Positions 34,581 through 44,100 of a stretch of 64,000 nt of DNA are shown in pieces. The stretch lies in NCBI RefSeq assembly GCF_041928815.1, contig NZ_JBHFEI010000001.1, positions 186,001 through 250,000 of the forward strand, written 5' to 3'. Each line of letters opens with the position of its first letter. Positions within the stretch are counted from its first letter, which is position 1. Made by a program: the position numbers and the translations under genes. This DNA is from JBHFEI01 sp041928815. GTDB taxonomy: Bacteria > Pseudomonadota > Alphaproteobacteria > Rhizobiales > Rhizobiaceae. The notes under the pieces were generated by a model, which saw only the letters and a list, made by a program, of their open reading frames with translations, made no database searches and was not told the origin of the DNA.

Positions 34581-34985
34581 CTACTTGACCGTCACGCCGG
34601 GAACGATGGCGAGCTTCTTGCCGTCCTCGAGGGTCGCGACGATTCCGTCGGAATATAGCGTCACTTCCTTGACCACGCCAGTGATCTCGCCGTCCTGGCT
34701 GGTGACGGTGCGGCCGATCACGGCGTTCGCCTCGCTGAGCGAGGTGCGCTGCAGCAGGTTCTCGAGATTGGTGTTGGTCTTGATCGTCTGCTCGACCTGC
34801 GAAAAGGTGGCGAGCTGGGCGATCTGCTGGGTCGAATCCATCGGATCGGTCGGATCCTGGTTCTTCATCTGCGCCACGAGCAGCTTGAGGAAGCTCTCGT
34901 AGTTGAGGTTGGCCGAGACGGCCGCCTGCGAGGACGGCGACTGGCTGCCGGTGGCGGTGACGCCCGAGACGCCGCTTACCGCCAC
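34581..34985 (-). CDS. flgD: flagellar hook-capping protein FlgD
   Basis: The protein has 134 residues, a short FlgD as is common in rhizobia. The family core is visible (YESFLKLLVAQMKNQDPTDPMDSTQQIAQLATFSQVEQ at residues of about 30-67; positions 30-48 and 49-67 are the two key blocks). The C-terminal FlgD Ig/Tudor-like part is reduced to IGRTVTSQDGEITGVVKEV. It caps the growing hook during FlgE assembly. The start overlaps the flbT stop by 10 bases. Confidence 0.92.
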   Translation of the reverse strand: MAVSGVSGVTATGSQSPSSQAAVSANLNYESFLKLLVAQMKNQDPTDPMDSTQQIAQLATFSQVEQTIKTNTNLENLLQRTSLSEANAVIGRTVTSQDGEITGVVKEVTLYSDGIVATLEDGKKLAIVPGVTVK

Positions 34986-35425
34986 GGTGCGATCTCCTTG
35001 CGGATCTGCTCGATCATCGCCGGCGCGATCTCCTGGGCGTTGAGGATCTTGTCCTCGATCGTGTAGAGGCCGCGGATCGCCTTCAGCGCCTCGAAGGCGC
35101 GGCCCTGGACGACGAGGCCGTCGATGCGCTTCAGTTCGGCGAGAACGTCGTCGTTCTTGAAGCAGTTGAGCAGCATGACGACCGACTTGCGGAACATCGC
35201 CGTCGACTGCTCGGCGCCGTCCGGATTGATCAGGATCATCTGCGCGATGAAATAGAGCTGGCGCAGCGGCGTGTTGGCGTCCTCCGGCTGGAGGACGTGG
35301 TTCTCGAGCAGGAAGGTCACATCGTTCAGGAACTCGAGGGCGACCTTGCGGTCGACGCGCAGCACCGCACCGTTGACGAAGATCCGTTCACCGGACTTGA
35401 GCGAGATTCGCAGTGTGCTCTTCAT
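34976..35425 (-). CDS. flbT: flagellin synthesis post-transcriptional regulator FlbT
   Basis: The protein has 149 residues. Family features are the N-terminal MKSTLRISLKSGERIFVNGA, the central DVTFLLENHVLQPEDANTPLRQLYFIAQ block, and the C-terminal basic region. FlbT binds the 5' untranslated region of flagellin mRNA and affects its stability in Caulobacter; in rhizobia it is needed for flagellin production. It is paired with flaF through a 4-base overlap, as in other alphaproteobacteria. The conserved upstream elements of the three flagellin genes could be its targets; this is inference. Confidence 0.94.
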   Translation of the reverse strand: MKSTLRISLKSGERIFVNGAVLRVDRKVALEFLNDVTFLLENHVLQPEDANTPLRQLYFIAQMILINPDGAEQSTAMFRKSVVMLLNCFKNDDVLAELKRIDGLVVQGRAFEALKAIRGLYTIEDKILNAQEIAPAMIEQIRKEIAPWR

Positions 35426-35769
35426 TTAAGGCCATCCCTGATGATGGTTGTGATGTCGATGATGCCCTGGAAGTTGGACGATTCCCGTTTCCGGATCTTT
35501 TCCGTCTCGTTCAGTATCCAGATGGCGATGGAAATGAGATTGGCGCGCAGTTGGTCGTCGAGCTGGTTGTCGGCCGCGCGCAGGTCCTCGATGAACCGGA
35601 TCCAGACGCGGCGCGTGTAGTAGATCGCCTCGATCGCCTCGCGCTTGTAGCCCGGCTGCTGCTTGGCGGCGTTCAGAAGCGCGATCGAGCGGTCGAGAAC
35701 CTGGCGCTCCCGGTCCTTGGAGTCGGCAACCCCGTCCTCCATGACCTCGGCGTATGAAAACTGGTACAT
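35422..35769 (-). CDS. flaF: flagellar biosynthesis regulator FlaF
   Basis: The protein has 115 residues and is helical. It starts MYQFSYAEVMEDG and includes DRSIALLNAAKQQPG, RRVWIRFIEDL and IAIWILNETEKIRK, as in the FlaF family. FlaF acts with FlbT to couple flagellin synthesis and export in alphaproteobacteria and may act as a flagellin secretion chaperone. It lies 35 bases after flgL and overlaps flbT. Confidence 0.94.
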   Translation of the reverse strand: MYQFSYAEVMEDGVADSKDRERQVLDRSIALLNAAKQQPGYKREAIEAIYYTRRVWIRFIEDLRAADNQLDDQLRANLISIAIWILNETEKIRKRESSNFQGIIDITTIIRDGLK

Positions 35770-35804
35770 TCAGACATCCTTCATGTTTGTCCTGTTGTGC
35801 CGCC

Positions 35805-36866
35805 TCAGAGGTAGTTGATCAGGCTCAACTGCTGCAGCCGTGCCGTCAACGTGTAGGATGTCTCGATCTGCGTCTTCAGCGCCGTCAGGCGCACCGAGGC
35901 GTCGTAGGTGTCGATACCCTCGAGATCCAGCTTGTTGTTGGTGATGATCTTGATCTGGGCCTCGAGCGATGTGGTGGCCTTCTCGACACGCGATTCCGAC
36001 ACGCCGAGCGCGCTGCGCTCCGCGTTGAGACCGGTGATCGCCTCGGAGACATAGCCCATCGCCATGTCGCTGACGGACGCGCGGACGACGGAGGGGATGT
36101 CGGTGTCGAGCAGCTCGCCGGCGATCACATTGGCAAGCGCGAACTTGCGCACCGCGTCGCTGTTGACGTTGGTCGAGCTCTGGATCACCTCGGTCGTCGA
36201 GATGCGGCTCGTCATGTTCTGGCTCGAGGCGTTCGACCAGTCGGCATCCCACTGCGCCCCGCCGAGGAACATCGGCTCCAGCGTGTTGGTGATGAAGTCC
36301 TTCATCTGGTCGCCGGTGAAGTCCTTCATCGCGGTCAGCGGCGGCACCTGCGCCGCCATGAAGCCGGAAAGGGCCGCCTGGTAGGTCGCCTTGGCCGCCG
36401 AACCGGCGGGATCGTTGTAGTCGGCCAGCGGGCGGACGTCGGTGTTGATGCCGGCGAAGAGGTATTCGCCGTTGAGCGAGGTGTTGGCGGCGGCGGTGAA
36501 CAGCGTCATCGCGCTCTGGATGTCGGCCTTCTGGATCGACAGCTTGTCGACCGCATCGTTGCCGCGGAAGGAGACGAGCGTGTCGCGCACCTTTTCGGCC
36601 GCCTCGACCATGGTGGCGAGGGCGTCCTGCGAGCCGGACAGGCGCTGGGTCACGATCGAGTTCGTGTCCTTCAGCGTCTGCATGCGGCTCAGTTCGCGCT
36701 GCAGATTGATCGAGCGCGTGGCGCCGGCCCCGAGCGAGATGCCGAGATCGGCATGGCGCCCGGTCGTGATCTCCTCCTGCAGGCGGACCATCTCTGACTG
36801 ACCCTGCTGGATCGTCAGCCGCATGGCCGTCTGCACGGCGAGACTGGATACGAAAGATGTCTTCAT
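35805..36866 (-). CDS. flgL: flagellar hook-filament junction protein FlgL (HAP3)
   Basis: The protein has 353 residues from the ATG at 36866, chosen because GAGGG lies about 5 bases upstream and the flgK stop is just before it. Flagellin-like termini are visible: an N-terminal helix (TAMRLTIQQGQSEMVRLQEE) with TTGRHADLG, and a C-terminal helix (TALKTQIETSYTLTARLQQL) ending in INYL. FlgL joins hook to filament outside the cell. Exported through the flagellar secretion system, so there is no signal peptide. Confidence 0.93.
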   Translation of the reverse strand: MKTSFVSSLAVQTAMRLTIQQGQSEMVRLQEEITTGRHADLGISLGAGATRSINLQRELSRMQTLKDTNSIVTQRLSGSQDALATMVEAAEKVRDTLVSFRGNDAVDKLSIQKADIQSAMTLFTAAANTSLNGEYLFAGINTDVRPLADYNDPAGSAAKATYQAALSGFMAAQVPPLTAMKDFTGDQMKDFITNTLEPMFLGGAQWDADWSNASSQNMTSRISTTEVIQSSTNVNSDAVRKFALANVIAGELLDTDIPSVVRASVSDMAMGYVSEAITGLNAERSALGVSESRVEKATTSLEAQIKIITNNKLDLEGIDTYDASVRLTALKTQIETSYTLTARLQQLSLINYL

Positions 36867-36874
36867 GACCACCC

Positions 36875-38290
36875 TCAGACGGCATCCATCAACGCGCGGA
36901 ACATCGCGTCGACGGTCGTCACCAGTTTTGCGGACGCCTTGTAGGACTGTTCGAGGTCGAGCAGCAGCGACAATTCCTCGTCGATGCTGACACCGGTCTC
37001 GTTGGAAAGCGCCTGCTGCGTCCGCGAAAGCAGCGCGCTCTTCGTGTCGTTGGCCGCCGAGGCGGTGCTGCGAAGCTGTTCGATCCAGCCGAGCGAGGCG
37101 CCGGCGAAATCGGTGATGCTGCCGGTCGTCTGCAGCTCGGTGATGCCGTCGAAGGTCATCGGCGCGTCGAGTGCGGCGACGAAGCTGTCGAGCAGCGCCG
37201 AATAGCCGGAATTGGCCCCGGTGTTGGAGACGACGCCATTGAAGCCGCCGTCGCGCAGGAGCTGCGGGTTCGATTCTGCAAGCGGGTTGACCGAGAGCGT
37301 TTCCGCCATGCCGGACACCAGCGTGCCGGGCGCAGGGATGGTGCCGCCCGCCCAGACGAAGAGGCCGGGCGCGCCGCCCTCCTGGAACAGGGTGACGAGG
37401 CCGCGCGCCAGTTCGTCGAGCTGGGTCTGGAAGGTGGGCGCGATGTCGTCGCGCACCTGGAGCAGGCTCTGCAGGCGCCCCTGCGCCGAGGTGTTGCCGC
37501 CCGTCCCGCTCGAAAGCTCGACCCCGTCAACATAGACGGCACCACCGGTCGTCGCCGCGTTGAAGGCGACGGTCGGCGAAAAACTCACCTGGCGAGGCGT
37601 CGTCTCGAAAAGCACGATCCCGTCGGAGGTGTAGATCACCGTGTCGTTGTTGGCGCGGCCGACCGTCGAGATGCCGACGATCTCGGACATCTGCTTCAGG
37701 AGCTTCTCGCGGTCGTCCATCGCGTCGCTCGTATCGGCGCCGCTGACCGTCATGCCCTTGATGCGGTTGTTGACCTTCTCGAACTCGGAGAGGAGGCGGT
37801 TGAGCTCGGCGACGTCGTTGCCGATGTCCTTGTCGGCCTGCAGGCGCACGTCCTGCACGGCGGCCGAGGTCTTGCTGATCGAGAGCGCCAGGTCGCGGGC
37901 CTCGGCGACGACCGAGGCCGCCACCGTCGTGCTCGCCGGCGTCGCGGCATAGGTCTGCAGCGTGTCGCGAAACGAGGAGAGATAGGTCGCCGGCGACGTT
38001 TCGTAGTCGTTGTCGCCGAGCGAGGTCTTGATCGCCTGGAGGCCGGATAAGAGCCGGTCCTGGGCGGAGGCCTGCGAGATGCTCGCAAGCGTCTGCTTCA
38101 TCAGCGCGTCGCTCTGCGCCCGCTGGATGCTCACGACCGTGGCGCCGTTGGCGCTGGAGCCAAGCAGGGCGAGGCGGCGGGAATAGTCCGCATTGCCCGA
38201 ATTGGCGATGTTCTTCGACACGAGCGTCGTCTGGATGCTCGTATTGTTGAAGATCTGCTGCGCGGTCGTGATGGCGGATGAGAGCGACAT
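36875..38290 (-). CDS. flgK: flagellar hook-associated protein FlgK (HAP1)
   Basis: The protein has 471 residues, within the range of rhizobial FlgK proteins. The N-terminal rod/hook-type motif is visible (TTLVSKNIANSGNADYSRRL), with RLLSEFEKVNNRIKG and DDREKLLKQMSEIVGI further on. The C-terminal block contains EELSLLLDLEQSYKASAKLV, typical of axial proteins. With FlgL it forms the hook-filament junction. Located 22 bases after flgE and 8 bases before flgL. Confidence 0.93.
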   Translation of the reverse strand: MSLSSAITTAQQIFNNTSIQTTLVSKNIANSGNADYSRRLALLGSSANGATVVSIQRAQSDALMKQTLASISQASAQDRLLSGLQAIKTSLGDNDYETSPATYLSSFRDTLQTYAATPASTTVAASVVAEARDLALSISKTSAAVQDVRLQADKDIGNDVAELNRLLSEFEKVNNRIKGMTVSGADTSDAMDDREKLLKQMSEIVGISTVGRANNDTVIYTSDGIVLFETTPRQVSFSPTVAFNAATTGGAVYVDGVELSSGTGGNTSAQGRLQSLLQVRDDIAPTFQTQLDELARGLVTLFQEGGAPGLFVWAGGTIPAPGTLVSGMAETLSVNPLAESNPQLLRDGGFNGVVSNTGANSGYSALLDSFVAALDAPMTFDGITELQTTGSITDFAGASLGWIEQLRSTASAANDTKSALLSRTQQALSNETGVSIDEELSLLLDLEQSYKASAKLVTTVDAMFRALMDAV

Positions 38291-38312
38291 GACGCTGACC
38301 CTGAACCTTCCG

Positions 38313-39536
38313 TTAACGCTTCAGGTTGACCAGCGTTTCGAGCAGTTCCGAGCCGGTCATGAAGACCTTGGAATTGGCCGTGTAGCTGCGCTGGGATTCG
38401 ATCATCTGCGTGAGCTCGGTCGCGACATCGACGTTCGAGCTCTCGAGCGAGTTCGAGTTGACGTCGGCGAACTGGCCGGTACCGGGCAGGCCGACCTGGT
38501 AGTCGCCCGAATTGATGCTCTTGGCATAGACGTTGCCCGACATCGGCACGAGATTGTCCGGGCTCTCGACATTGCCGAGCGCGATGCGGTACTTCGCCGT
38601 CAGGTCGCCATTGGCGTATTTGACGTAGACGGTGCCGTCCTTGGTGATCTGGTAGCCGTCGACCGGGCTCGGCGCGTTGCCGTTGGCATCGCCGCCGTCG
38701 GTGCTGAAGGTGTTGCCGAGCTGCGTCGTCTTCGAGAAGTCGATGGTCAGCGGAGCGAGCGTCGCGCCCGAGATCGGCACGGTCAGCGCGCTGGTCGTCA
38801 GGTTGGCCGGCGTGGTGGTCAGCTGGCCGGTTGCGCTGAAGTTCAGCGTGCCGGACCCGAGCACGCCCGTCGTCGTTCCCGCGACATAGGTGGTGCGGTC
38901 GCGGATCTCGAGCGTCCAGGTGTTTTCCGCCGTCTTCGAATAGACGAAGTCGAGGAGACGGGCCGAACCCTGGCTGTCATAGACGCTGAGCGAGGTGGTC
39001 TGGCTGGAGCCGATCGCGGCGCTGCCCGGCAGGTTCGCGCCCATCGAGGCCTGGGTGGAGCCGCTGGCGGACAGGCCCTGGGCGGCGAGGCTGATCTTCG
39101 TCAGGCCGGTGAAGCCGTTGACGACCGGGGTCGGGTTCTCGCCATCGGTGATCTCGTAGCCGAGCAGGGAGAAGCCGGCGGAATTGACGAGATTGCCCTG
39201 GTCGTCCTCGGTGAAGGCACCGGCGCGCGTCAGGTACTGGTTGCCGTCGGAGCCCTGGACGATGAAGAAGCCGGCACCGTCGAGCGCGAGGTCGGTCGAG
39301 GAGGTGGTGCTGACCGCGGCGCCCTGGTCGGACACCGCGTAGCGGACCTTGGTGTCGACGCCGCCGGAATTGTAGTTGCCGCTGCTCGTGGGGAGGATCA
39401 GCGAGGAGAATTCCGTGGACGCCCGCTTGTAGCCGGTGGTGCTCGCATTGGCGATGTTCTCGGCGACCGTGCTCAGGCGGTTGCCCTGGGCGCTCATGCC
39501 GGAACCGCCGGTTCGCATCATTCCGTAAAGACTCAT
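38313..39536 (-). CDS. flgE: flagellar hook protein FlgE
   Basis: The protein has 407 residues. The N-terminal axial motif (RLSTVAENIANASTTGYKRAST) and the FSSLIL region are visible. The central D domains include GFFIVQGSDGNQYLTRAGAF. The C-terminal ESSNVDVATELTQMIESQRSYTANSKVFMTGSELL block (residues of about 368-402) is the family signature. FlgE polymerises into the hook. It is the first gene of the flgE-flgK-flgL-flaF-flbT-flgD group, 108 bases after rem, a likely promoter site. Confidence 0.95.
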   Translation of the reverse strand: MSLYGMMRTGGSGMSAQGNRLSTVAENIANASTTGYKRASTEFSSLILPTSSGNYNSGGVDTKVRYAVSDQGAAVSTTSSTDLALDGAGFFIVQGSDGNQYLTRAGAFTEDDQGNLVNSAGFSLLGYEITDGENPTPVVNGFTGLTKISLAAQGLSASGSTQASMGANLPGSAAIGSSQTTSLSVYDSQGSARLLDFVYSKTAENTWTLEIRDRTTYVAGTTTGVLGSGTLNFSATGQLTTTPANLTTSALTVPISGATLAPLTIDFSKTTQLGNTFSTDGGDANGNAPSPVDGYQITKDGTVYVKYANGDLTAKYRIALGNVESPDNLVPMSGNVYAKSINSGDYQVGLPGTGQFADVNSNSLESSNVDVATELTQMIESQRSYTANSKVFMTGSELLETLVNLKR

Positions 39537-39644
39537 TTCGGATCCTCGTTTTCGTCGATGGTGACAGACTTAGGAGATGGGCCTTGCGTGAACCTGTCTT
39601 GCACCGGTCGGGAAAGCCGCCGCCACGGCCGCCGGCGCGACGGC

Positions 39645-40316
39645 TCAGCTCCAGTCGATGCAGTAGCCAAGGAAGCGCTTGGAATCGATCGGATCGGTGC
39701 CGAGGCGCTTGCGCAGCTTCTTGCGCAGCTTGCTGATGTGGCTCTCGACGACGTTCTCCTCGACGTCCTCGTCGAAGATGCCGTAGATCGCGTTGAAGAT
39801 CTGGGTCTTGGACACGCGGCGGCCGCGATTGGCGACGAGATATTCGAGGATGCGGCGCTCGCGCCGCGGCAGCGGGAAGACCTCGCCGGCGATCTCCGGA
39901 TCGCGCCCGTCGGCGAAGACGCGGATGGCGCCGATGTCGGTGTAGCCCGTCACCGCCTTCAGGCGGCGGCGGATCGCCGCCGCGCGCGCCAGGATCTCGC
40001 GCGGATGGACAGGCTTGCGCACGACGTCGTCGACGCCGCAGTCGAAAAGGGCGAGCGTCGTCTCGAGCGAGGGGCTGTCGCTGACCGCGATCACCGGAGC
40101 GCTGGTGCGGTCGCGGATCGCTCGCGGCAGGGTCAGCGTCATCTCGCCCTGGCCGATCAGGAAGGCCTCGACGGCGTCGATGTCGCCATCGGCGGCGGTC
40201 GCCACCCATTCGCCGAACTCGCTCGGATCGAAGCCGGTCGAGGGGATGCCCTCCCGGCCGAACAGCGACGTGTATCCGTCCTTCACCAATTCACGCTCAT
40301 CAACCACTACGATCAT
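39645..40316 (-). CDS. rem: orphan OmpR-type response regulator Rem (exponential-phase motility regulator)
   Basis: The protein has 223 residues. The receiver-like N-domain (MIVVVDERELVKDGYTSLFG) lacks the usual phospho-acceptor Asp: the corresponding strand reads VEAFLIGQGEM. The Lys in VVRKPVHP is kept. The C-terminal winged helix is clear (LPRRERRILEYLVANRGRRV, ENVVESHISKLRKKLRKRLG). In Sinorhizobium Rem is the VisNR-dependent activator of class II flagellar genes and works without a partner kinase. Its position between the fliK group and flgE matches the known order. Confidence 0.9.
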   Translation of the reverse strand: MIVVVDERELVKDGYTSLFGREGIPSTGFDPSEFGEWVATAADGDIDAVEAFLIGQGEMTLTLPRAIRDRTSAPVIAVSDSPSLETTLALFDCGVDDVVRKPVHPREILARAAAIRRRLKAVTGYTDIGAIRVFADGRDPEIAGEVFPLPRRERRILEYLVANRGRRVSKTQIFNAIYGIFDEDVEENVVESHISKLRKKLRKRLGTDPIDSKRFLGYCIDWS

Positions 40317-40418
40317 TCGTCCGCCTCCGAATCAGTATGGTGTTTCGATGAGATACAGGTACGAATCGCGCGATTCTCCCTCAACTAGAGTTTCTCGTGG
40401 GGTGATTTTTACAGTTGA

Positions 40419-40433
40419 TTAACCATGTCGGCG
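40419..40433 (+). promoter_or_regulatory. element shared with flagellin upstream regions, upstream of rem
   Basis: TTAACCATGTCGGCG lies 103 bases upstream of the rem start, on the plus strand. On the minus strand, TTAACCATGTTGGTG (reverse of 51421-51435) and TTAACCATATCGGCG (reverse of 50102-50116) occur upstream of two flagellin genes. The shared consensus TTAACCAT(R)T(Y)GG(Y)G suggests a common binding site, though orientation relative to the gene differs. Function inferred. Confidence 0.4.
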
Positions 40434-40545
40434 CGATTTGGACTAGATCTGGTGGGTCTCCGCGGTCAAACCCACAAAAATTCCTGGGGAAAAGTTAACG
40501 AGTGGTTAATTGCCATTTGCACGCCTCATTTCAGCACAAGGCGCC

Positions 40546-40568
40546 AAAACGCCGCCTCCCGGCGGCGT
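40546..40568 (-). terminator. intrinsic terminator after the lytic transglycosylase gene
   Basis: ACGCCGCC at 40549-40556 pairs with GGCGGCGT at 40561-40568 around a 4-base loop. On the minus strand the stem is followed by TTTT (40549-40546). It lies about 28 bases after the stop and would end the fliH-like/motB/motC/fliK/transglycosylase transcript. Confidence 0.78.
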
Positions 40569-40595
40569 CGAAATTATAAATTCAACTTAAAAGTG

Positions 40596-41150
40596 TTATT
40601 GACAGAAGGTGCGGGCGTTCGGCGTCCACTGCCCGTAGCCGGTCGCGACGAGGTTGGCGATCACCCGGCAGACGTAGCGCTTCTGCGCCGGATCGTTGTT
40701 CGGACCGGCGTGGTAGCGCGCCACCGCCATCGTCCAGGTCTCGTGCCGCGCATGCAGGTTGGCGAGGAAGCGGGCGGCGTATTCGACATTCTTGCGCGGG
40801 TCGAGCATCTCCGCCGGCGAGGCGAAATTCTCGCCATGGAAATGGTGGTTGATCTGCATGCAGCCGAGATCGATCAGCTTGACGCCGCGCGCGCGCGCCT
40901 CGGCGAAGCGGCTGAGCACGTCGGCGCTCGACGCCCCGAAATAGGCCTTGCCCTCGATGTTCATCGCATAGGGTTGCAACGACCCCTTGCGCCCCGTCTC
41001 CGTCAGCCCGACGGAATAGAGGATGCCGGCCGGCACCTGGTACTTCGCGGCGGCGGCGAGGATCTCGCGTTCGCAGACGCCCGTGCTGGCGCCGGCGTCA
41101 GATATAGACGTCCCCAGCGCGAGTGCGCCCAGAAGCATGCGGAAGCTCAT
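40596..41150 (-). CDS. secreted lytic transglycosylase (SLT domain)
   Basis: The protein has 184 residues from the ATG at 41150, which gives a compact signal peptide (MSFRMLLGALALGTSISDAGA). A longer start at 41213 is possible and would overlap fliK further. SLT-fold motifs are present: GLTETGR with the catalytic Glu, DLGCMQINHHFH, and a C-terminal AVARYHAGPNN block. It cleaves peptidoglycan glycan strands in the periplasm. Its place in the flagellar operon, and the lack of a muramidase domain on FlgJ, suggest it opens the wall for the rod. The start lies inside the 3' end of fliK. Confidence 0.85.
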   Translation of the reverse strand: MSFRMLLGALALGTSISDAGASTGVCEREILAAAAKYQVPAGILYSVGLTETGRKGSLQPYAMNIEGKAYFGASSADVLSRFAEARARGVKLIDLGCMQINHHFHGENFASPAEMLDPRKNVEYAARFLANLHARHETWTMAVARYHAGPNNDPAQKRYVCRVIANLVATGYGQWTPNARTFCQ

Positions 41151-44100
41151 CCTGCGGCTCGCCACGCGTCCCACGGCCGCCTGGGCCCTGCTCACTGCCA
41201 TTGCCGTTGCCATTCCTGTCCCTGCCGTCGTTGAACCCGGTCTCGCCGGAGCGCTCGCGCATGGCCTGCCCGCCCTGCTGCGGCTGACCGAAGGTCGCGT
41301 CACCCTGCTGCGCGCCGTCCGGCGGCGTATAGACGATGGTGACCTGATCGACCGAGAAGCCCTGGGCGCGCAGCGCCTTCACCATCTCGCCCTGATCGTC
41401 GCTGAGCTGGCGGAAGGCCTCGCCCGTCTCGACCTTCAGGTCGACATGCAGTTCCTCGCCCTTGAGCCTCAGCGTCGCCGTCACCAGGCCGAGCTCGATC
41501 GGCTGCATCTGGATCTTCAGCGTGTTGACGACCTTCCCCGTCGCCGCCGCCTGGGCCTCGCTCGTCAACGTGCCGGGCGTGCGCATCGCGTCCGCCCAGT
41601 GCGGGTCGGTCGGAAGCAGGCTGGTCACGGCTTCCGCATTGGTGACCGGCGTCAGCCCGAGGAAGCGGCGCGCATCGAGCACCGTGACCGTTTCGGCCCG
41701 CCCGTTCGCAGACGGCGCTTCGGTCGAGAGGGCCGGGCGCGTGCCATCGGCGCCGAGGCTGACCGACATCGCCTGGCCGCGCCCGTCGGCGCGCGCGAAG
41801 CGGAAGAGGGTCTCGCCAGCGGCAGCCGGCACGGCCTGCTGCGTCGGCATGGCGAGCGGCGGCATCGCCCCGGAGGGGAGCGCCGCGCGCGTCTCGGCCG
41901 TCAGGTCCGGGCCTGCCGTCCGGGCCGGGCCTGCCTGCCGCGCCTCCATCAGCCGGGTCACGAGGCCGGGCGTGCCCGCCTCACGCGCCGCGTTCGACGG
42001 CGGCATGGCGGCGCGTTCCGTCACCGGACGAAGCGCGGCCGCCGGTACCGGATGGGTCGCGGCATCGAGCCGGGCGAAGGACTGTGAGGGATCTCCCGCC
42101 GGCATCGCGCTTGCGGTTTCGGCGTCGGGGGTGCCGGACGGCAGATCGGCAAATGATGCATCGGCCATGCGTCCGTCCAGGCGCTGGAACGACGCGTCGG
42201 CCATGGCCGGCTGTGCCCTGAGAAGTGCCGCGTCCGCGCGGCCGGTGGCGACCGACGTGCGCGTCTGCGGCATCTCGGCTGCGGGCGAACGCTCGCTCCG
42301 CACCGCGACCGAAGCCGGCGACGCGGCCGCGGCGACGAAGGCGGCGGCACCGGCAAGGGAACCGTCCGCCGGGACCTGCGCAGCCGAGGCGCCGTCGAAA
42401 GCGGGAGACCGGCCGGTCGCAGCGTCGCCAGCAGGGCCGTCCTCCTCGACGCCGGCGGCGATCGCCCCGGGCGAGGCTTCGGACGGAGGAAGGACGGCGC
42501 CGTGGTTCACGACCTGCGCGGACGATACCGGACCCGACACCACCAGTGTCTCCCGGTGGGTCGCTCCCTGCACGGCCACGGGCGCGGCCGGGGATACGGC
42601 AGGGGAATCGGTTGTGCGCGTCCGCGCCGCAGGCGCGGCGTGACCGTCCGCCGTAGCGGAAGGCAACGGCCCGTGCGCCGTCTTCGCGGCGGCATCCGCG
42701 CCGATGCGCTCCCCGGACAGGGAGGCCGTCAATGCGGCCGAGTCTGCCGTCTTCTGCCGAGCCTGCACCACGGCCGCGGTTCGCGCCTCGACGGCCGCCG
42801 CAAGCCGGCTTTCGGCAATAATGGCACGTCGCTCGGTGGTCGCGGCCGTCTTCTGCACGGCGTGGTCGGCGAGCGCCGCCCTGGTCCCGGCGGCGCGCGT
42901 CACGACGGTTCTGGTCTCAGTTCGATCGACCGCCTCGTGCTGGCGGACACTGCGAAACTCCGCCGCCTTGCCCGCGACCGTCGCCTGCACCACCGCCCGC
43001 TGCACCTCTCTGGTCGCAACCGTCCTGGAATCCGTCGCCGCGACCTTGCGCGCCTCGGCAACGATCGCCTGCCGGCCGGCCTTGGCGGTCCGCCTGTCGT
43101 CGACCTGTTCGGCGATCGCTTCCTTGGTCTCCGCGCTCCGCGTGAGCACGGTGCGGGTCTCGACGCGCTCGGTGGCCAGCCGCCCGACGACCCGCCGGGC
43201 TGTCGCCATCGTCTCGCCCGGCGCCGTCGACACCGTGCCGGCCGGCTTCAGCTCCCCCGACCGGCTCTTGCGCTCCGGCTGGTCGGCGGCTGTTCCCGGA
43301 CGGGTCGCCGCCGGCGGAACCTCGGAAGAGCCGATGGTCCTTGCCTCTGTCGTGTTTCGTATCGCCGACGGCCCCGTCGGATCCCCTCCACGGGACGGGT
43401 CCGCCTTCTGTCCGGCCGCGATCTTCGGCTCGTCGAGTCCTGGCCTTTGCGACCGCAGCGCCTCCGCCGCGGATCGTGCCTGAGCAGCGCCGGTCCTCGA
43501 GGAAACAGGGTCGGTGCCGGCCGTCCTGCCAGACGCCTTAACCGAGGGAGAATGCCGGTCGGCACTCGTCTCGACGCCCGCGGACGGGCCCGGAACCTGC
43601 GACGCGCCCTGAACGGCGTCCTTCGTCTCGCCGGTTCCTGTCGCGGGCACCGGTCGGGCCATGGTGGAAGATCCGGCCGCAGCGCCCGCCGGCCTCGGGG
43701 AGGTGAGACGGGCGTCGGAGGCGCCGGCAAAGCCTTGCCCTGAGGGGAGGCGCAGGCCGGGCGGTGTTTCGCGACGCGCGGAGGGATCGTCGGCGCGCCC
43801 TGTCTGAGGAATCGCGACGGATTTTCTTTCGCCGACACCGGTCATCGGCGACGGCCGGGCGCCGTCTCGCGATCCGGCCGCGGCGTCTAAGGCGCCGGCA
43901 ACGCCTTGTCCTGAGGGGAGACGCAGGCCGGGCGCCGTTTCGCGGCGTGTGGAAACCTCTTCGGTACGCGTCGTCTGAAGACCCGTGGCGGCTTTCCTTT
44001 CGCCGATCCCGGTCGTCGGCGACGGCCGGGCGCCGTCTCGCGATCCGGCTGCGGCGTCAACCCCTCGTGGTGAAAGCGGAAGGGTCTCGGAGGCGGCATG

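Noticed and set aside
32076..34658. Plus-strand open frame of about 860 codons
   Set aside because: It is antisense to flhA and fliQ, with Asp/Glu/Arg-rich composition and no recognisable fold. The minus-strand genes are unmistakable.
36875..38290. FlgK judged possibly truncated because it is shorter than enteric FlgK
   Set aside because: Both conserved ends are present and 471 residues is normal for rhizobial FlgK.
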